Below, piece by piece: positions 22,183 to 34,579 of a stretch of 64,000 bases of DNA; the stretch's first letter is position 1; every line of letters begins with the position of its first letter. Source of the DNA: Gigaspora margarita (taxonomy: Eukaryota; Glomeromycota; Glomeromycetes; Diversisporales; Gigasporaceae). The notes beneath the pieces are model-generated. The model worked only from the letters and a program-made list of their open reading frames with translations. It ran no database searches and was not told the DNA's origin. Both the position numbers and the translations under genes were made by a program. Location of the stretch: contig WTPW01001083.1 of NCBI GenBank assembly GCA_009809945.1, forward strand, positions 124,638-188,637, in the 5' to 3' direction.

Positions 22183-23900
22183 AATTTTTAAATTTTTACA
22201 ATAGTAAAAAATGTTACTTATTAATCTTCCATAAATTATTATGCAAGATACTTGAGAATTGCAGATAATAAAAGCTATATAAAAAAAATATATTTACTAT
22301 TTACAAAAATTTAAGAAATTATTTTAATAAAAAAATATATAATAATAAAACAAAAATTGCGAATTAAATACTTTTCTCTGTACTTTTATGCCCATGTTAT
22401 TGTAACCTATAAACATAATAACATGTGATTCATAGCTAGCGTACCTTATAAACTTAGCAGTTAGTTTATAGTTTGTATTATAAGTAACATAAGTACCATT
22501 GAGACACTAAAATAAACAATACAATAAGATTGTTCTCATTTCAATCCTAAATAGATACTAGTTCTAAATAAATTTGTTATTGTTATTCGCGAGAGTCCGT
22601 GAGAAATCCGTAATTGTATGCTAATGTTTAAAGTATCATACACAACACAAAACTTTTTAGTATATGCGGTATATATACGTAATCGGATGCCTTTTTTTTT
22701 TTTTTTGATAAAAGAAAGCTTAACTTATAACAAGGAGATCAGTCCTCCGTGTTTCAGGTTTGTTACTCATTTATTTTTTTTATTTGATAAAATTTTTCAA
22801 GATATCGTTTAATCATAAAAAAAAAAAAAAAAAAAAATTAATTTGGTTTAAAACTAATATCATTTTCCATTTTCTGCTCTCTTCTGTTTGGTAAGATAAC
22901 TTTAAAAAAATTTTGCCCTTTTTTAAGGTAAATTTATTGAAAAAACGTCATTTTATCAAGATAAACGTTAAAGTGTTTCAGATAGTTGTTTAGTAATATT
23001 AGTCAAGGGTCGGTGTTACAGACTGTCACATGAATACAATATGACATTCTCGTTTTTGATATTAATGTAAAAAAATTCTCTATAACGAGATTTAAATGGT
23101 AAATTCATTATTTCGAAAGGATTTATATAGATTGGTTTTGGATCTAAATTTTTTACTTGTAAGTCATGCCTTTTTGAACGTTTTACTTTTAATAAAAATG
23201 TTTTAAAACCAAGTAATTGAACACTTATTATTTCAATCTTATTTGGATTTCTTAATAAAACGATTCGATAATAATAAATCTTGGAATATTTTTATTAAGC
23301 AAATATGTAAAAGCATGACTCAGATTTTTTTGACGTCTTTCATATTGAAAAGTTTACTATTTCTTTTCTTTCATACTTTGCTACATTTAACTTTTATTAT
23401 ACTGTATTAATGAATTAGAATTTTGATTGGTCTATAGATACTTAGTAATATCTACGATATCACGAGAATGTACTCGTAATACTGGGTAAGTAATCAATAT
23501 ATTAAGGTACAAATCCATTGTCCTTAGATGTATATAGCTAGCTAATATATATGTTTAATAAAAACTAGATGCTAGGTCTTACCTTAATATTAAGAAAAAA
23601 TTATTATTTACAGATACAGTACATATTAAAATTCTTTTATACAGTATCTGTAATTTATTATTTTGGAATTTATATTTAAACTTGTAATATAATTTCATAA
23701 ATTATACATTGTGTACCTTTAACATTAAAAAAAAAAAAATTATACATTGTGTATAATTATACATACTAATTTATTAATTTACAGATTCATATAATATATA
23801 ATTATAAACCAAAAAATTAGTATAGCAAAGTTGGTATAAATATAAAAATTTTTATAACAACTATATTTATTTTATACTATTTATTTATAAAAATTAAAGC
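22183..23900. other. Kinase upstream region, no other gene seen
   Basis: Contains the presumed minus-strand promoter of the kinase gene. A run of about 21 A lies at 22817-22837. At about 23080-23175 CTCTATAACGAGA and TATATAGATTGGTTTTGGAT resemble the interior of the TA-flanked element at 42147-42358, so a decayed relative may lie here. No TATA-type signal can be singled out in DNA this AT-rich. Confidence 0.4.
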
Positions 23901-24327
23901 TACAGTGCGCGACACTTAAAGACTACATTTGTTCCATTTTTAAAATTTAAAAATTTAAAGTTTTAATTTATTTAAACAGTTGATTTTTGATGTTTTTAAA
24001 GTTGCTTAAATTTAATTGGCCAAATTTCCTATATTTTAATTGATTAAAAATTTTTTAAAATTTTATTATATAAATTCAAAACAATTTGATAGGTTATTTG
24101 TTCTAATGTGTTCCATTTTTGACCTTTTTTATATGTTATCATATAAAAATACTATATTTTTAAAACTATATTTTAAAAAGTTAATATAATTTGTTAGAAA
24201 ACAAAACTGATAAGTTGTAGTAAATTAATTTATTTATAAAATAGTGGTTCCTTTTTTTAATATCTTTTTTAGACCAAAAGTTATTGGTCTTTAAAGTTTG
24301 TATAGTCTTTAAGTGTCATGCACTGTA
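23901..24327. mobile_element. TIR element, CAGTGCGCGACACTTAAAGA ends
   Basis: Left CAGTGCGCGACACTTAAAGA and right TCTTTAAGTGTCATGCACTG are inverted repeats, with TA at each edge included in the span. A related terminus (CAGTACAGGACAC) occurs at 27974-28319. A mariner-like origin is inferred from the TA. Confidence 0.75.
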
Positions 24328-25486
24328 TAAAGTTTTATTATATTAAGTTACAAATATAAAAAGCTTTTGTTAAGTACTATAGTTTTATTTAAAAATAATT
24401 TTAAAAAGTATTAATTTACAAATAAATTTATTTTATTTTAGGGTATCGTTAAATATCACAGTTTACTATATCACAGATTAATATGATTGGCCAATTAGAT
24501 CACAGGATATTGTGTAACAATCCGAACTAAAATTAGAAAAATTTACAAAAGAAAAAATCAAAAATTTTAAATATTTTAAATTTCATTATGTAAACTTTTC
24601 TTGGGCTTCTAATTAAAAGTTTTTAGCTTAATTTTGCATATAGATATGCACTCTCTAACCCTAATTTTAATACTAGTTTGAATACTAATTTTAACTAATA
24701 ATAATTTTAATTTTTTTTAAATTTTAATCTGTGATATTGCAACTTGCTAAATTTAACAAAATCTTTATTTTATTAGTAAATTTATTTTATAAAATAATTT
24801 TAACTATTGTTATTAAATTACTGTAGTTTTAAAATTATAGTGAAGATTAATACAATTTATAAAAAAAACTTGTTTGTAAAAATAAGCTACTGTATTAATA
24901 AAATAAACTATATATAAAATAAAAATATAATAATTTAATAAAGTAATTAAATTGTTATTTTTTTCAATAGCATATTTAGAATTTGATTTTTACTAGTAAT
25001 AAAAATTAAAACTTTGCTATCTTTTAAATTGTATTGCTAGCAAATTTGCTTGCAACTTTTTTATAATTTTAAATTTTTTAATAAAATCTTAAATATTGAT
25101 TTTAGCTAAATATTTTTTAAGTAAAATATTTATTTTTAGATCTGTTTTATCAACTTTGTTAAGAAAATTTTTTAAATATATTAAAAAAATTTAGTATAGT
25201 ACAGAATAGCTTAAGATATCCAATTTTATTAGTTGTTTTAAAAATAGTATAACTTAACAAAAAATTATTAAATCAAAAAACCCTCTTTTAAATTGATAGT
25301 TTGTAATCTAAACTATATTTTTGAAAGAGAATTTTCTTTTATTTTTATTTATAACAATATAACAGTTTAAACTTTTTTATTTTATATATAAATCAAAAAT
25401 TTAATACTAATTTGCATACATGAGCCAATAAAAATTAATTATTTTTGTGTTATATTATTTTAAATTTGGTATATTTTAGTAAAAAG

Positions 25487-27431
25487 AGGACCCCAGACAT
25501 CTCTGATATATGTCATATTTTTTTTTAGCAAATTGCAAAAAATTGGTCTGAGGTCCAAATTTAAGTTTTAGCAAATTGAGGTTAATTTTAGAAAAGGTTA
25601 TATAAAGCATTTTGGCAAATTATAGCAATTTTATGCATGTTATATTTTATTTTTAGCAAATTACCTATATTTTGCAAGAATTATACCCAAAAATAAGCTA
25701 TTTCATTTTTTTGTACTACTATAATTTTTAAAAATTTAAGATGTTTAATTTTGAATTTTTTTGATCAAAAAATCCAAAATTAAGCATCTTCTCTTAAATT
25801 TTCAAGAAATATAAAAGTAAATATGCCAGAATAATGTATTTTTATGTGCTGAACAAGTTTCTTAGAGCACTTTTTTAGAATCAATTAGTAAAATTTTGTG
25901 AATAATAGAATTTTTTAGTATTTTTATTAATAAAATTAGAAAATTGTATATGGAGACATGTCTCCATGGCAACCCTACATATAACAGCCAATCATATTTA
26001 GGGTTAGGAAATTTTCATTTGTGTTTTTGTATTATAAAAGTTAGAAAGTTTGTAGGAAATTTTAATTGGCCAATAATAAGCAACATATTATCTAGTCACA
26101 TGCTTAATTTTGATTGGCTATACATAAAGGGTCTCCATGGAGACATGTCTCCATAAAATAACACCCAATAAAATTATATAAAATATTATAATTCACAAAA
26201 TTTTACTAATTGATCCTAACATTGTGCTCTAAGAAAACTTGTTCAGCACATGAAAATACATTATTCTAGCATATTTAATTTTATATTTCTTGAAAATTTA
26301 AGAGAAGATACTTAATTTTGGATTTTTTGATCAAATAATTCAAAATTAAGTATCTTCTCTTAAATTTCTCTTAAATTTTTAAGAAATATAAAATTAAATA
26401 TGCTGGAATAATGTATTTTCATGTGCTGAACAAGTTTTCTTAGAGCACAATGTTAGAATCAATTAGTAAAATTTTGTGAATTATAATATTTTATATAATT
26501 TTATTAATAAAAATACTAAAAAATTCTATTATTCACAAAATTTTACTAATTGATTCTAACAAAGTGCTCTAAGAAAACTTGTTCAACACATAAAAATACA
26601 TTATTCTGGCATATTTACTTTTATATTTCTTGAAAATTTAGGAGAAGATACTTAATTTTGGATTTTTTGATCAAAAAATCCAAAATTAAGCATCTTCTCT
26701 TAAATTTTAAGAAATATAAAAGTAAATATACCAGAATAATGTATTTTTATGTGTTGAACAAGTTTTCTTAAAGCACTTTGTTAGAATCAATTAGTAAAAT
26801 TTTGTGAATAATAGAATTTTTTAGTATTTTTATTAATAAAATTATATAAAATATTATAATTCACAAAATTTTACTAATTGATTCTAACATTGTGCTCTAA
26901 GAAAACTTGTTCAGCACATGAAAATACATTATTTCAGCATATTTAATTTTATATTTCTTGAAAATTTAAGAAAAGATGCTTAATTTTGGATTTTTTTGAT
27001 CAAAAAAACCAAAATTAAGCATCTTTTCTTAAATTTTCAAGAAATATAAAATTAAATATGCTGGAATAATATATTTTTATGTGCTGAACAAGTTTTCTTA
27101 AAGCACAAAGTTAGAATCAATTAGTAAAATTTTGTGAATTATAATATTTTATATAATTTTATTAATAAAAATACTAAAGAATTTTATGATTCTCAAAATT
27201 TTACTAATTGATTCTAACAAAGTGCTCTAAGAAAATTTGTTCAGCAATCAAAAATACATATATTATTTTGATTTATAAAAATAGATGTGATAATTTAGTT
27301 TTTAGCAAATTACTATAAAATTTATATGTAATAATCTAACTTTTAGCAAATTCACTTGATTTTAGGAGTAGCAAAAACACCTAAATTCATGCAGATCAGT
27401 TATGACCTCTATGAGAGATGTCCGGGGTCCT
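25487..27431. mobile_element. 1.9-kb hAT-type element, AGGACCC family, copy C
   Basis: Ends AGGACCCCAGACATCTCTGA and GAGAGATGTCCGGGGTCCT match the short copies at 5914-6207 and 8927-9223. Exact 8-bp duplications of GTAAAAAG lie at 25479-25486 and 27432-27439. The interior has no transposase; it is filled by a chain of palindromes (25650-27250). It is much larger than its siblings, apparently through internal amplification or insertion. Confidence 0.85.
25650..27250. repeat. Chain of alternating inverted repeats with strong hairpins
   Basis: A block with CTTGTTCAGCACATGAAAAT, GAAGATGCTTAATTTTGGAT and CAATTAGTAAAATTTTGTGA repeats about four times in alternating orientation. The loop region GGATTTTTTGATCAAAAAAT appears at about 25755, 26320, 26665 and 26985. 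A separate feature at 25952-26153 is bracketed by inverted GGAGACATGTCTCCAT. The conservation among blocks suggests recent amplification or gene conversion. Confidence 0.75.
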
Positions 27432-27973
27432 GTAAAAAGTTGATATTTTATAATGTCCTTATCCAAATTTAGCACCTTTTTAATAATAAAATAAAAAAGT
27501 AAATATTTTTTGCTATACTATACTATATAATAAAGTATAGAATTTAACTAATTTTAACACCTGGTTAAAGTTATAAATTTTAACCACTCTTTATTTTTAT
27601 AAAAGTTTTTTATATAAAAATTATTCTTTGAAGATTAGAGTTAGGGTATAGGTTATATTAAGTTAGAGAGTGAATTATTTATATGCAAAATTAGAAGCTG
27701 AAAACTTTTACTTAATAGCCCAAAGCTAGTTATTGTAATAAAATTTTGCAATATTGATAATTTTTGATTTTTTTTTAAGTTTTTTTAAAATTTTCTTTAT
27801 TTTGTTATACAAGATCCTGTGACCTGATTGGTAAATTATAGGGTGGTTAACATCACCAGGGGGGCAAATTAGCAACAACTAAAGTATATATATTAAACTT
27901 TTTACTATAAAATTTTTTTAATTTTTCTAAATTTTATATGTTCCTATTTATAAAAAAATAGTTACTTCTAATA

Positions 27974-28319
27974 CAGTACAGGACACTATAAACCAACACC
28001 TTTTTATATATATTTTACAAAAATTGATATAACTTAAAAATAAAAAAAGTTTTTAAAAAAATTTTTTAACCAATTTGTAGCTTTAAGCCTAAGCTACAAT
28101 TTGGCTAAAAAAGATTTTTATTTTATTTTAATTTTAACAAGTTATATCAATTTAAAGTTTACTAAGAAATTGAAAATTTGGTATTTAATATATAAAAAAA
28201 AGAAACTCATATGTAATTTTTAATCAATTACAATTGATTACATTATATTAGCTAATTAGAATTGAGTATTTATTTTAAAATTTGGTGCAGGGGGTGTTGG
28301 TTTATGCTGTCCCGCACTG
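27974..28319. mobile_element. TIR element, CAGTACAGGACAC ends
   Basis: Left CAGTACAGGACACTATAAAC and right GTTTATGCTGTCCCGCACTG are inverted repeats, continued by CAACACC/GGTGTTG. TA lies on both sides (27972-27973, 28320-28321). The interior holds inverted copies of GCTACAATTTGGC-type sequence. No coding region was found. Confidence 0.8.
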
Positions 28320-28533
28320 TATAAGTTTTTTTTTTTTTTACTACTTTGATGGTCTTGTCAGTACTTTATTAAGAAAAATTCAATTTAATCTAAGTACAAT
28401 AAATCTATTCTATTGACTATTAAATTGTTATGTCTTAAAGTATAAACCCACCCGGCTGTCTTAATAGTGCCCAAATGTGACTTGTTACACTAAATCACAA
28501 GATTTAGAACTTTTGTCAAACCATCAAATTAAG

Positions 28534-28819
28534 TCGGGTTCCTCAAATTCAAATCAAATCAAATATTGGATCAATTTGAATTTGATCAAATCAAATTGAT
28601 CCTGATTTGAATTTGATTTGATTCAAATATTTGGATTTGAATTTGATTTGAATTTGAATTTTTAATAGTAATTTTCAAATCAAATCAAATATTTGTTAAA
28701 TCAAATCAAATTTGGCCAGATTTGAATTTGATCAAATCAAATATAGTCAAATTTGAATTTGAATTTGATTAAATATTTGATTCAAATATTTGAAGATCAA
28801 ATCAAATTGCGGAACCCTA
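28534..28819. mobile_element. 286-bp hAT-type MITE of CAAATCAAATC repeats, copy 1
   Basis: Starts TCGGGTTCCTC (one base off TAGGGTTCC) and ends GCGGAACCCTA. Exact 8-bp duplications of AAATTAAG lie at 28526-28533 and 28820-28827. The interior consists almost entirely of CAAATCAAAT/ATTTGAATTTGAT words. The twin at 35198-35483 has the same length and nearly the same sequence. Confidence 0.9.
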
Positions 28820-29586
28820 AAATTAAGTACCTAGGGTAGTATCTTTAATTATGAAATTGCTCAATAAAATGGTTAATTTAGTGGCAATTTCATTTTTTAA
28901 TATTATATCATGTTTCCTTTTTTCAATTAACCTTTGTCTCTTTTTTTGTCTACTTAAGATCTAGCTACTTTTTGGATTTCTTTTTCCCTTATCTTTCAAT
29001 CTTTTTTCATTCTTGAAAGGTTTCTTTTTCTTGTTTCTTGGAATTTTCTTCTTTTTTTCTTTATGTATAATTCTATTTCTTCTTTTTATACAATGATTCG
29101 TTCGCAACGGTCTTTCTAGATACTTTCATAAAATGTGTTCCATCTGATACGTAAAAAACCTTCTTCTATTAGCATTCTTTTCAGTCCCAAGCTTATGAGA
29201 TTCCAGTAGACTTTAGAGAGTATTAAGCTCTTGTCTATAGCTTCTCGAACTTCATATTTTTTGTTGATATTACTTCCCATCAAAACAGTATGGAGAGCTT
29301 TTGTCAATAAGGTTTCTTATGCTTCTCTTTTACTAATTTTATTACTATATACAGGCCTATACTTTCTGCTTGTGTTCAAGAGCCTTCGTTAGCTTGACAT
29401 TTAGCTAGATGTTTTAGATCCTCTATCTCTTTAGCTTCGCATCTAATGCACTTGGCTAACTTGTAAACATTAGGTTTTCAGTACCTTAGTACCTCTAGTA
29501 CCAGTAGACTTTCTGAAATACATTTAATTAAGAAAGATTTCTTATTACAATTCTTTAGAGAATTGCAAGCTTTCCTTTGAACTCTT

Positions 29587-30109
29587 TTAGGCATTTCCAA
29601 AAAGGCTTTCAATAAAATTTTTTTCTGTAATATTAGGTTCTAGTTTTTTAAAAGGCTTTAAGCACAGCCATTTGGCTTTGGCTTCTGCAGTATTTACTGC
29701 CTTAATGAAAGTTTTTAAAGGTATTTCGATTCTACGATCCTGCCAAAAGGAAACAAAAGTGTGCAATTCACTAAAAATTAGATTGATGTTTATAGAGAAC
29801 TTCACTTTTCTCCCCTTCTTGGCTAGTTTATCTGCGAGTATGTTCCATTTATTGTCTTTGTATACTTGTACCTTGACTAGATGCAAATCAATTTTTTTCC
29901 CTAATGAGGTTTTTTATATTGGCGATTATAAAAGAACTCTTACTCTTAAAGATTTGCTTATTTACTAAGTGCCCAAGCCCTTCTTCGATGCAATTGATTA
30001 CTTCTTCACTATCTATTACGATTTTGATTTTACGGTTAGTCTGAATTGTGAGCAAAACTGTCCAAATCACAGTTAATTCTGTATGCAAAGATGAAGGCCA
30101 ACCTATCAC
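29587..30109 (-). pseudogene. LINE RNase H domain, degraded
   Basis: The domain would remove the RNA strand during retrotransposition. The upstream part (30109-29888) has SSLHTELTVIWTVLL followed by IVIDSEEV, matching the E and D catalytic surroundings of type-1 RNase H. The downstream part (29886-29587) has MHLVKVQVYKDNKWNILADK, where a functional enzyme would have a histidine region followed by N-x-x-A-D. The two parts lie in different frames, so at least one frameshift is present. It continues downstream toward a cysteine-rich tail (plus-strand 29400-29460 encodes C, H and C residues on the complement) that is typical of these elements. Confidence 0.75.
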
Positions 30110-31615
30110 TTTAAGGCTTAACTATTCTAATACTAGATTCTTTTTTCTATTTACTTGTACCTATCCAATTTCTAATTTTTGTGTACCAAGTTTCTTTTTT
30201 ATTCTACATGAACCATCTGTATAAAATACTAATTCCTCCTTCATATAACTCAAATTCTCTTTTAACCTTTTAGTAAACTTATTTTCTAATGCTAATTCTA
30301 GTTTTTCTTTCCTAATTATCTCAAATTCTAAATATTTTACCCTTGCTAGTTCCTTAAGTGAACTTTTATTAATCCATAAATTGTTAAAACCTGATTAAAA
30401 ACTATAATTTAAAGGTGGGATTTCTAGATTTTTTCTTTTCTTTTCTTCACCTGAGAGATTTGATAAAGACAAGAGTATTTTTTCTTTTTTTGTTTTATGC
30501 AGGCAGTTTTTACTATTTAAATCTTAGAAATCATATCAAAATTAATATCTTAAAAAAGTCTTTCCAATGCGTTTGCAAAATCACATGTTTATAGCTAATT
30601 TATATTATAATTGGCTTTGAAACTCATTATTAAATCTTCTTTAAAATTCTAGATCTTACAATCTCTATATTTGGTCACTTCCCTATTGATTTGTGACAGG
30701 TTAGCTAGCAGAACCCAATGTTCAAAAACTATTTTTTTTTCTATTTTTTTGTTTATTCTGCTAATAATTTCTTTACTTGTCAAGGCAACCCTTGTATGAA
30801 TCCATTCTTTCTTTTGCCTTTTAAGATACAAAAGTTTGTTTTAATTAATAAAAGCTTATTTGTGTTAATCTTAACAAAATGATTGATAACTTTTTGAGAG
30901 GTGTTGTTTAAAAGAACCTTTCTTTCCACTTCTTGGTACTATTTTGTACATCTACCTTTCTTACTAAAATTTCTACAAAGTTTAATTTGTTACTAGGTCA
31001 AAAGTTCATTACTATTGCTAGTTAACATTTGCTCTAGATAAAATAACCCTAATTTGTTTAGTTGCATAGAAGCTTTTTTTAGAAACTATTCCAGCAGAAT
31101 GTCTATTAAGAGTATCCCGTCATTATTGATTTTTCAATAGGGTGCTATAGGTTTTAAACCAATATTTTTTTTTCTACTTTTGCTAACATAAGACATACTA
31201 GATTATTTTCTACATGGGCCCAAATTTTTCTATTCATTTAGTACTTCAAACATCCGAAATTAATCTTGCTTTCAAACAACCTTGTACTAATCTAGTCACA
31301 TTATGTTTTTGAAAATGTTCTTTTGGTTTAAGCCTGAGTATATGCTTTTTATTTGTTTTGAAAACAGCTTGTTGCTAAGGAGCTTGAAGCTACCAAGATC
31401 TTTGTCTGAGAAGAGAATATCACTTGCTATTCTTGCTAGTCCCAGTTTGTTCTTAATGAGTCAGAAAAAGGGTTGTTGAATCTTTTTGCTCTCTTCTTTT
31501 GTTAGTTTGATCGTTTGTAGCATATGGCATAACTTGGACAACAAACAAATATTATTAATGTAAACAAGTTGGCTCCATGTTGTTTTTTTCCATCTAAATG
31601 TTCTAATTGTTTGTT

Positions 31616-32668
31616 TCACAATTCTTTTGCTTTTTGAAATATAGCATGAATTTTCATTCCACTATTTAGCCACACTCCCAAGTATCTAATTATGTTCTTA
31701 TCATTCTCTGCTTTGATATAACTGTTTCCAAAGAAGATTTCTTTATTATTGGTATCTATATCTTCTTTTGGGTGATTGTTCATAACTATTAGCTTAGACT
31801 TGCTGCTATTGATTTGAATATTATTTAACTTAAAAAAGTTATCTGCAATCTCTATAATTTTTTCTATTTGCTTTTTATTATTTGCAATCCATACTATGTT
31901 ATTGGCATAGGCCAATACTAAGATTCTAATATGTTTGTACTGACTCTTGTTTCTGCAAATATCTGTAGGGATCTTCATTTTTATAATGTATCCTAACTCT
32001 TGATTTTTCTGGATTTTAGTAAGCAATGGATTATAAAAAATTCTTTATAATAATGGCAAAAGCACTTCTCTTTGCTCAATTCTACTTTTTGCACAAAAAC
32101 TTTCTGTTAATTCTTCTGCAATTATTATTTGAATATTTCTGTTTTCAAATAATTCTAATATGAATGCTATAATGTTTAAGGAATTTTAAATCTTTTGAGA
32201 GCTAGCTCAAGGCCATCAAGTGGAACGGAATCAAATGCTTTTTCATATCTTGTAGTAATAGCCAAATTTCTTTTTTTCTTCTTTTGCTTCTTCCATAAGG
32301 CTATTAAGAGTTTGAATAGAAATTTCTATAAAGTCTCCTTTTAGTCTTGCAAAGTTCAACCCACCAAAAAATGACTTTTTGATACAAATCTTTGAAAGTC
32401 TCTTTGTTAAGATCCTAGTAATACATTTTCTAAATAAATTTATTAATGCAATTGGTTGCATATTGTTGAGATTGTATAACCAATCAGTGTCCTTGGGGAT
32501 TAAGTATAATTGCATTAATTTCCATTTGATTGGTACTATTTCTCTGACTATACATGCTTCTGCAATCCTGACTAAAATCTTATAAGCTTTTTCGCTTGTT
32601 TGTTTTATTATAGTATAGCTAATGCTCGAGATTCCTGGAGCTTTGTTACTTTTTAAGTCTCTTAACAT
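31616..32668 (-). pseudogene. LINE reverse transcriptase, degraded
   Basis: Two frames carry recognisable RT blocks. 32668-32243 has LKSNKAPGISSISYTIIKQ, then LYLIPKDTDWLYNLNNMQPI, FRKCITRILTKRL and GLNFARLKGDFIEISIQ, the early palm and fingers motifs. 32026-31616 has ILVLAYANNIVWIANN, which corresponds to the catalytic F/Y-x-D-D box, followed by NIQINSSKSKLIVM and YLGVWLN. Both catalytic aspartates are asparagines (YANN), which should abolish polymerase activity. About 220 bp with stops separates the two frames. Confidence 0.9.
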
Positions 32669-33082
32669 TTGGTACTACTCTTCCATTTCCACTAGTGCAT
32701 TTACTTGCTCAAACTATTCTTCTTTAATACTTTCTTTTGGCTAGTAGGTTTCTTTCCATTTCAATTCTAACTCAACCATTTTAGCTGCTCATTTCTTGAA
32801 CTGTAACTTGAAATACTCGACAGTTTCTGGTTTTATCACATCATCCTCTATGAGTAATACTCTCCAATTACCCTCTTGTTTAAAGACTTTATCTAGTATT
32901 ATTTTTTTGTACAGTTTCTCGAGCAGGCTTCTTAACATTTTTCCTTAATTATCTTTGATCATCTTACTTCTTTTTTCAATGTTTTCTTTAATCTCTTTTT
33001 TCTATAAACTCTCTAGTTCTTCCTCATGTTTTCTTTTTATTATTTTTAATCATTGTGTAAGATCTTTTATTTTTCTGATAGT

Positions 33083-33277
33083 TACCGTATTCCTTCGAAA
33101 ATAAGCACTCTTTTTTTACTATAGGGTGCTTATTTTCGGGTATAATATTAACTAATTATTCGAATGATTTGATATTTAGTTGTTTATTTCTATAATATAA
33201 GAGGTGCTTATTTTCAGGTATATATGAATTGTAGGGGTACTTATTTTGGGAATGCTTATTTTCAGAAGAATACGGTA
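33083..33277. mobile_element. Mariner-like MITE inserted in LINE ORF2
   Basis: TACCGTATTCCTTCGAAAAT and ATTTTCAGAAGAATACGGTA are inverted ends including the TA. Removing the element with one TA joins the LINE reading frame as ...KK-V-T-I-R-K..., so the insertion point is exact. Internal GGTGCTTATTTTC motifs match the AATAAGC family at 4818-5260 and 46005-46557. Confidence 0.9.
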
Positions 33278-34132
33278 CTTTCTTTCCTATGTTTTGCAAG
33301 TTTGTATTTAGCTTAACGTTGATTTCTTTCAAGACCTCATTTATATTTTTATATTTTGTACAAGGAATCTTATGTTTTAATAAATTAATAAAATTTCTTA
33401 TAATTTTTTTTAAGATAGTAGAATATTTTGCTAAATCAGTTGTCTTTCCAAGTTTCTTTCTTCTATTGGCTAATGAGTTGAGAACTTTCTTTTTTGGGAT
33501 TGCTATATTTGCTGCTTGGATTATAAGGTAAACCATGCTATCCCATACTTCATTTATAATATTAGATTGTATATTAACTATATTCATTAAAAAAAATTCT
33601 TTAAAAAAACTTTTTTTTCCTATTTTCTGGTTTAAAGTCTATTTAAATATCTTTCAATCCTCTTCTTCAGCTTGGTCGAAAAGATAACAACTACAGAAAT
33701 TTTTTTTCCTAATTTTGGCTTTACTTTTGTGCTCTAATAAATACTCTAGTTTGATTTGTGCAATAACTATTTTGTAATCACTTCCTGCATATATTCTGGT
33801 ATCCTATATTTCCGTATTTGTAATATTGGCCAACAAGTCATCTGATATTCAAATTAGGTCAATTCTGGTTTCAACTGAACTATTTGTTTACATGAATTTT
33901 TTTATATTAGGATTCAAAGCTCTAAATATATCACAAAAATTTGACTTTTTTAACTATTTGAATATTAAACAAATCTGTTTTTTCTTTATGATACTATTGC
34001 TATGATTAAGTTTTGCATCTATTATATAATTAATAGCTTCCAATACTATGAACTAGATATCTTTGCCCCATTTGATATAGCAGTTCAGAACAGAAGTATT
34101 CGTATAGCTATTCCTTAGTTTGTAAAGGTTTG
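33278..34132 (-). pseudogene. LINE ORF2, endonuclease-to-RT linker
   Basis: The frame from 33587 (MNIVNIQSNIINEVWDSMVY, then KKLGKTTDLAKYSTILKKII) is lysine-rich and leads into the RT segment across the MITE. Upstream to 34132 the minus strand is expected to encode the C-terminal part of the apurinic-type endonuclease, but stops are frequent and I did not identify its catalytic residues. The identification rests on position and continuity with the RT. Confidence 0.5.
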
Positions 34133-34230
34133 CAGGCAAATTTGCTTGCATAATTACTATAAATATATCTCTGATCTATTTTTTTAATTATTTAAAATAT
34201 TTAAATAAAATTTGGTATAATAATATTTGA

Positions 34231-34579
34231 ACAAGTTTACTAAAACACACCACTGGTGTTCAACACCAGTATGTGGTATAACATGAAGATCAATATAAAA
34301 AAATAAACAAAAATTGAATTTAATAAATGTTAAGTGAGAGTTAATAGTTAGGGGTTAGGGTGAGGCATAGTATATAGTGAAATTTCACAAAAAATTTTTT
34401 TTTTAAAAAAAAAGGTGGTTTTATAGATGAAATTTTGAGTTAGAAGGTATTTTTGAAAAAATTAGCTAAATGGCAAAAAGTTTATATTATGCAAGATCTT
34501 TATGTTATACTGCATTTAAAAAATGTGATTGGTGAAAATCATTGTAGTATTGATGCCAGTGGTGCATTTTAGTAAACTC
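34231..34579. mobile_element. hAT-type MITE, AGTTTACTAAAA ends
   Basis: AAGTTTACTAAAACACACCA at the left mirrors GGTGCATTTTAGTAAACTC at the right. Exact 8-bp copies of ATATTTGA lie at 34223-34230 and 34580-34587. The interior has GGGGTTAGGGTGAGG and GAAATTTTGAGTTAGAA, also found in the element near 47629. Confidence 0.8.

Larger units (their letters stand above)
24440..27862. mobile_element. Outer TIR element enclosing a hAT-type insertion
   Basis: Left-arm motifs GATCACAGGATATTGTGTAA, TTTTGCATATAGATATGCAC and CTCTCTAACCCTAATTTTAA are matched in inverse order on the right by TTAGAGAGTGAATTATTT, ATATGCAAAATTAGAAGC and ACAAGATCCTGTGACCTG. The arms are about 250 bp. The exact ends are uncertain. 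The younger hAT-type element at 25487-27431 sits inside. Confidence 0.55.

Noticed and set aside
22044..22268. 74-codon plus-strand frame opposite the kinase
   Set aside because: Antisense shadow of kinase exon 1, which has clear domain evidence on the other strand.
29672..29968. 98-codon plus-strand frame opposite LINE RNase H
   Set aside because: Shadow of the RNase H domain on the minus strand.
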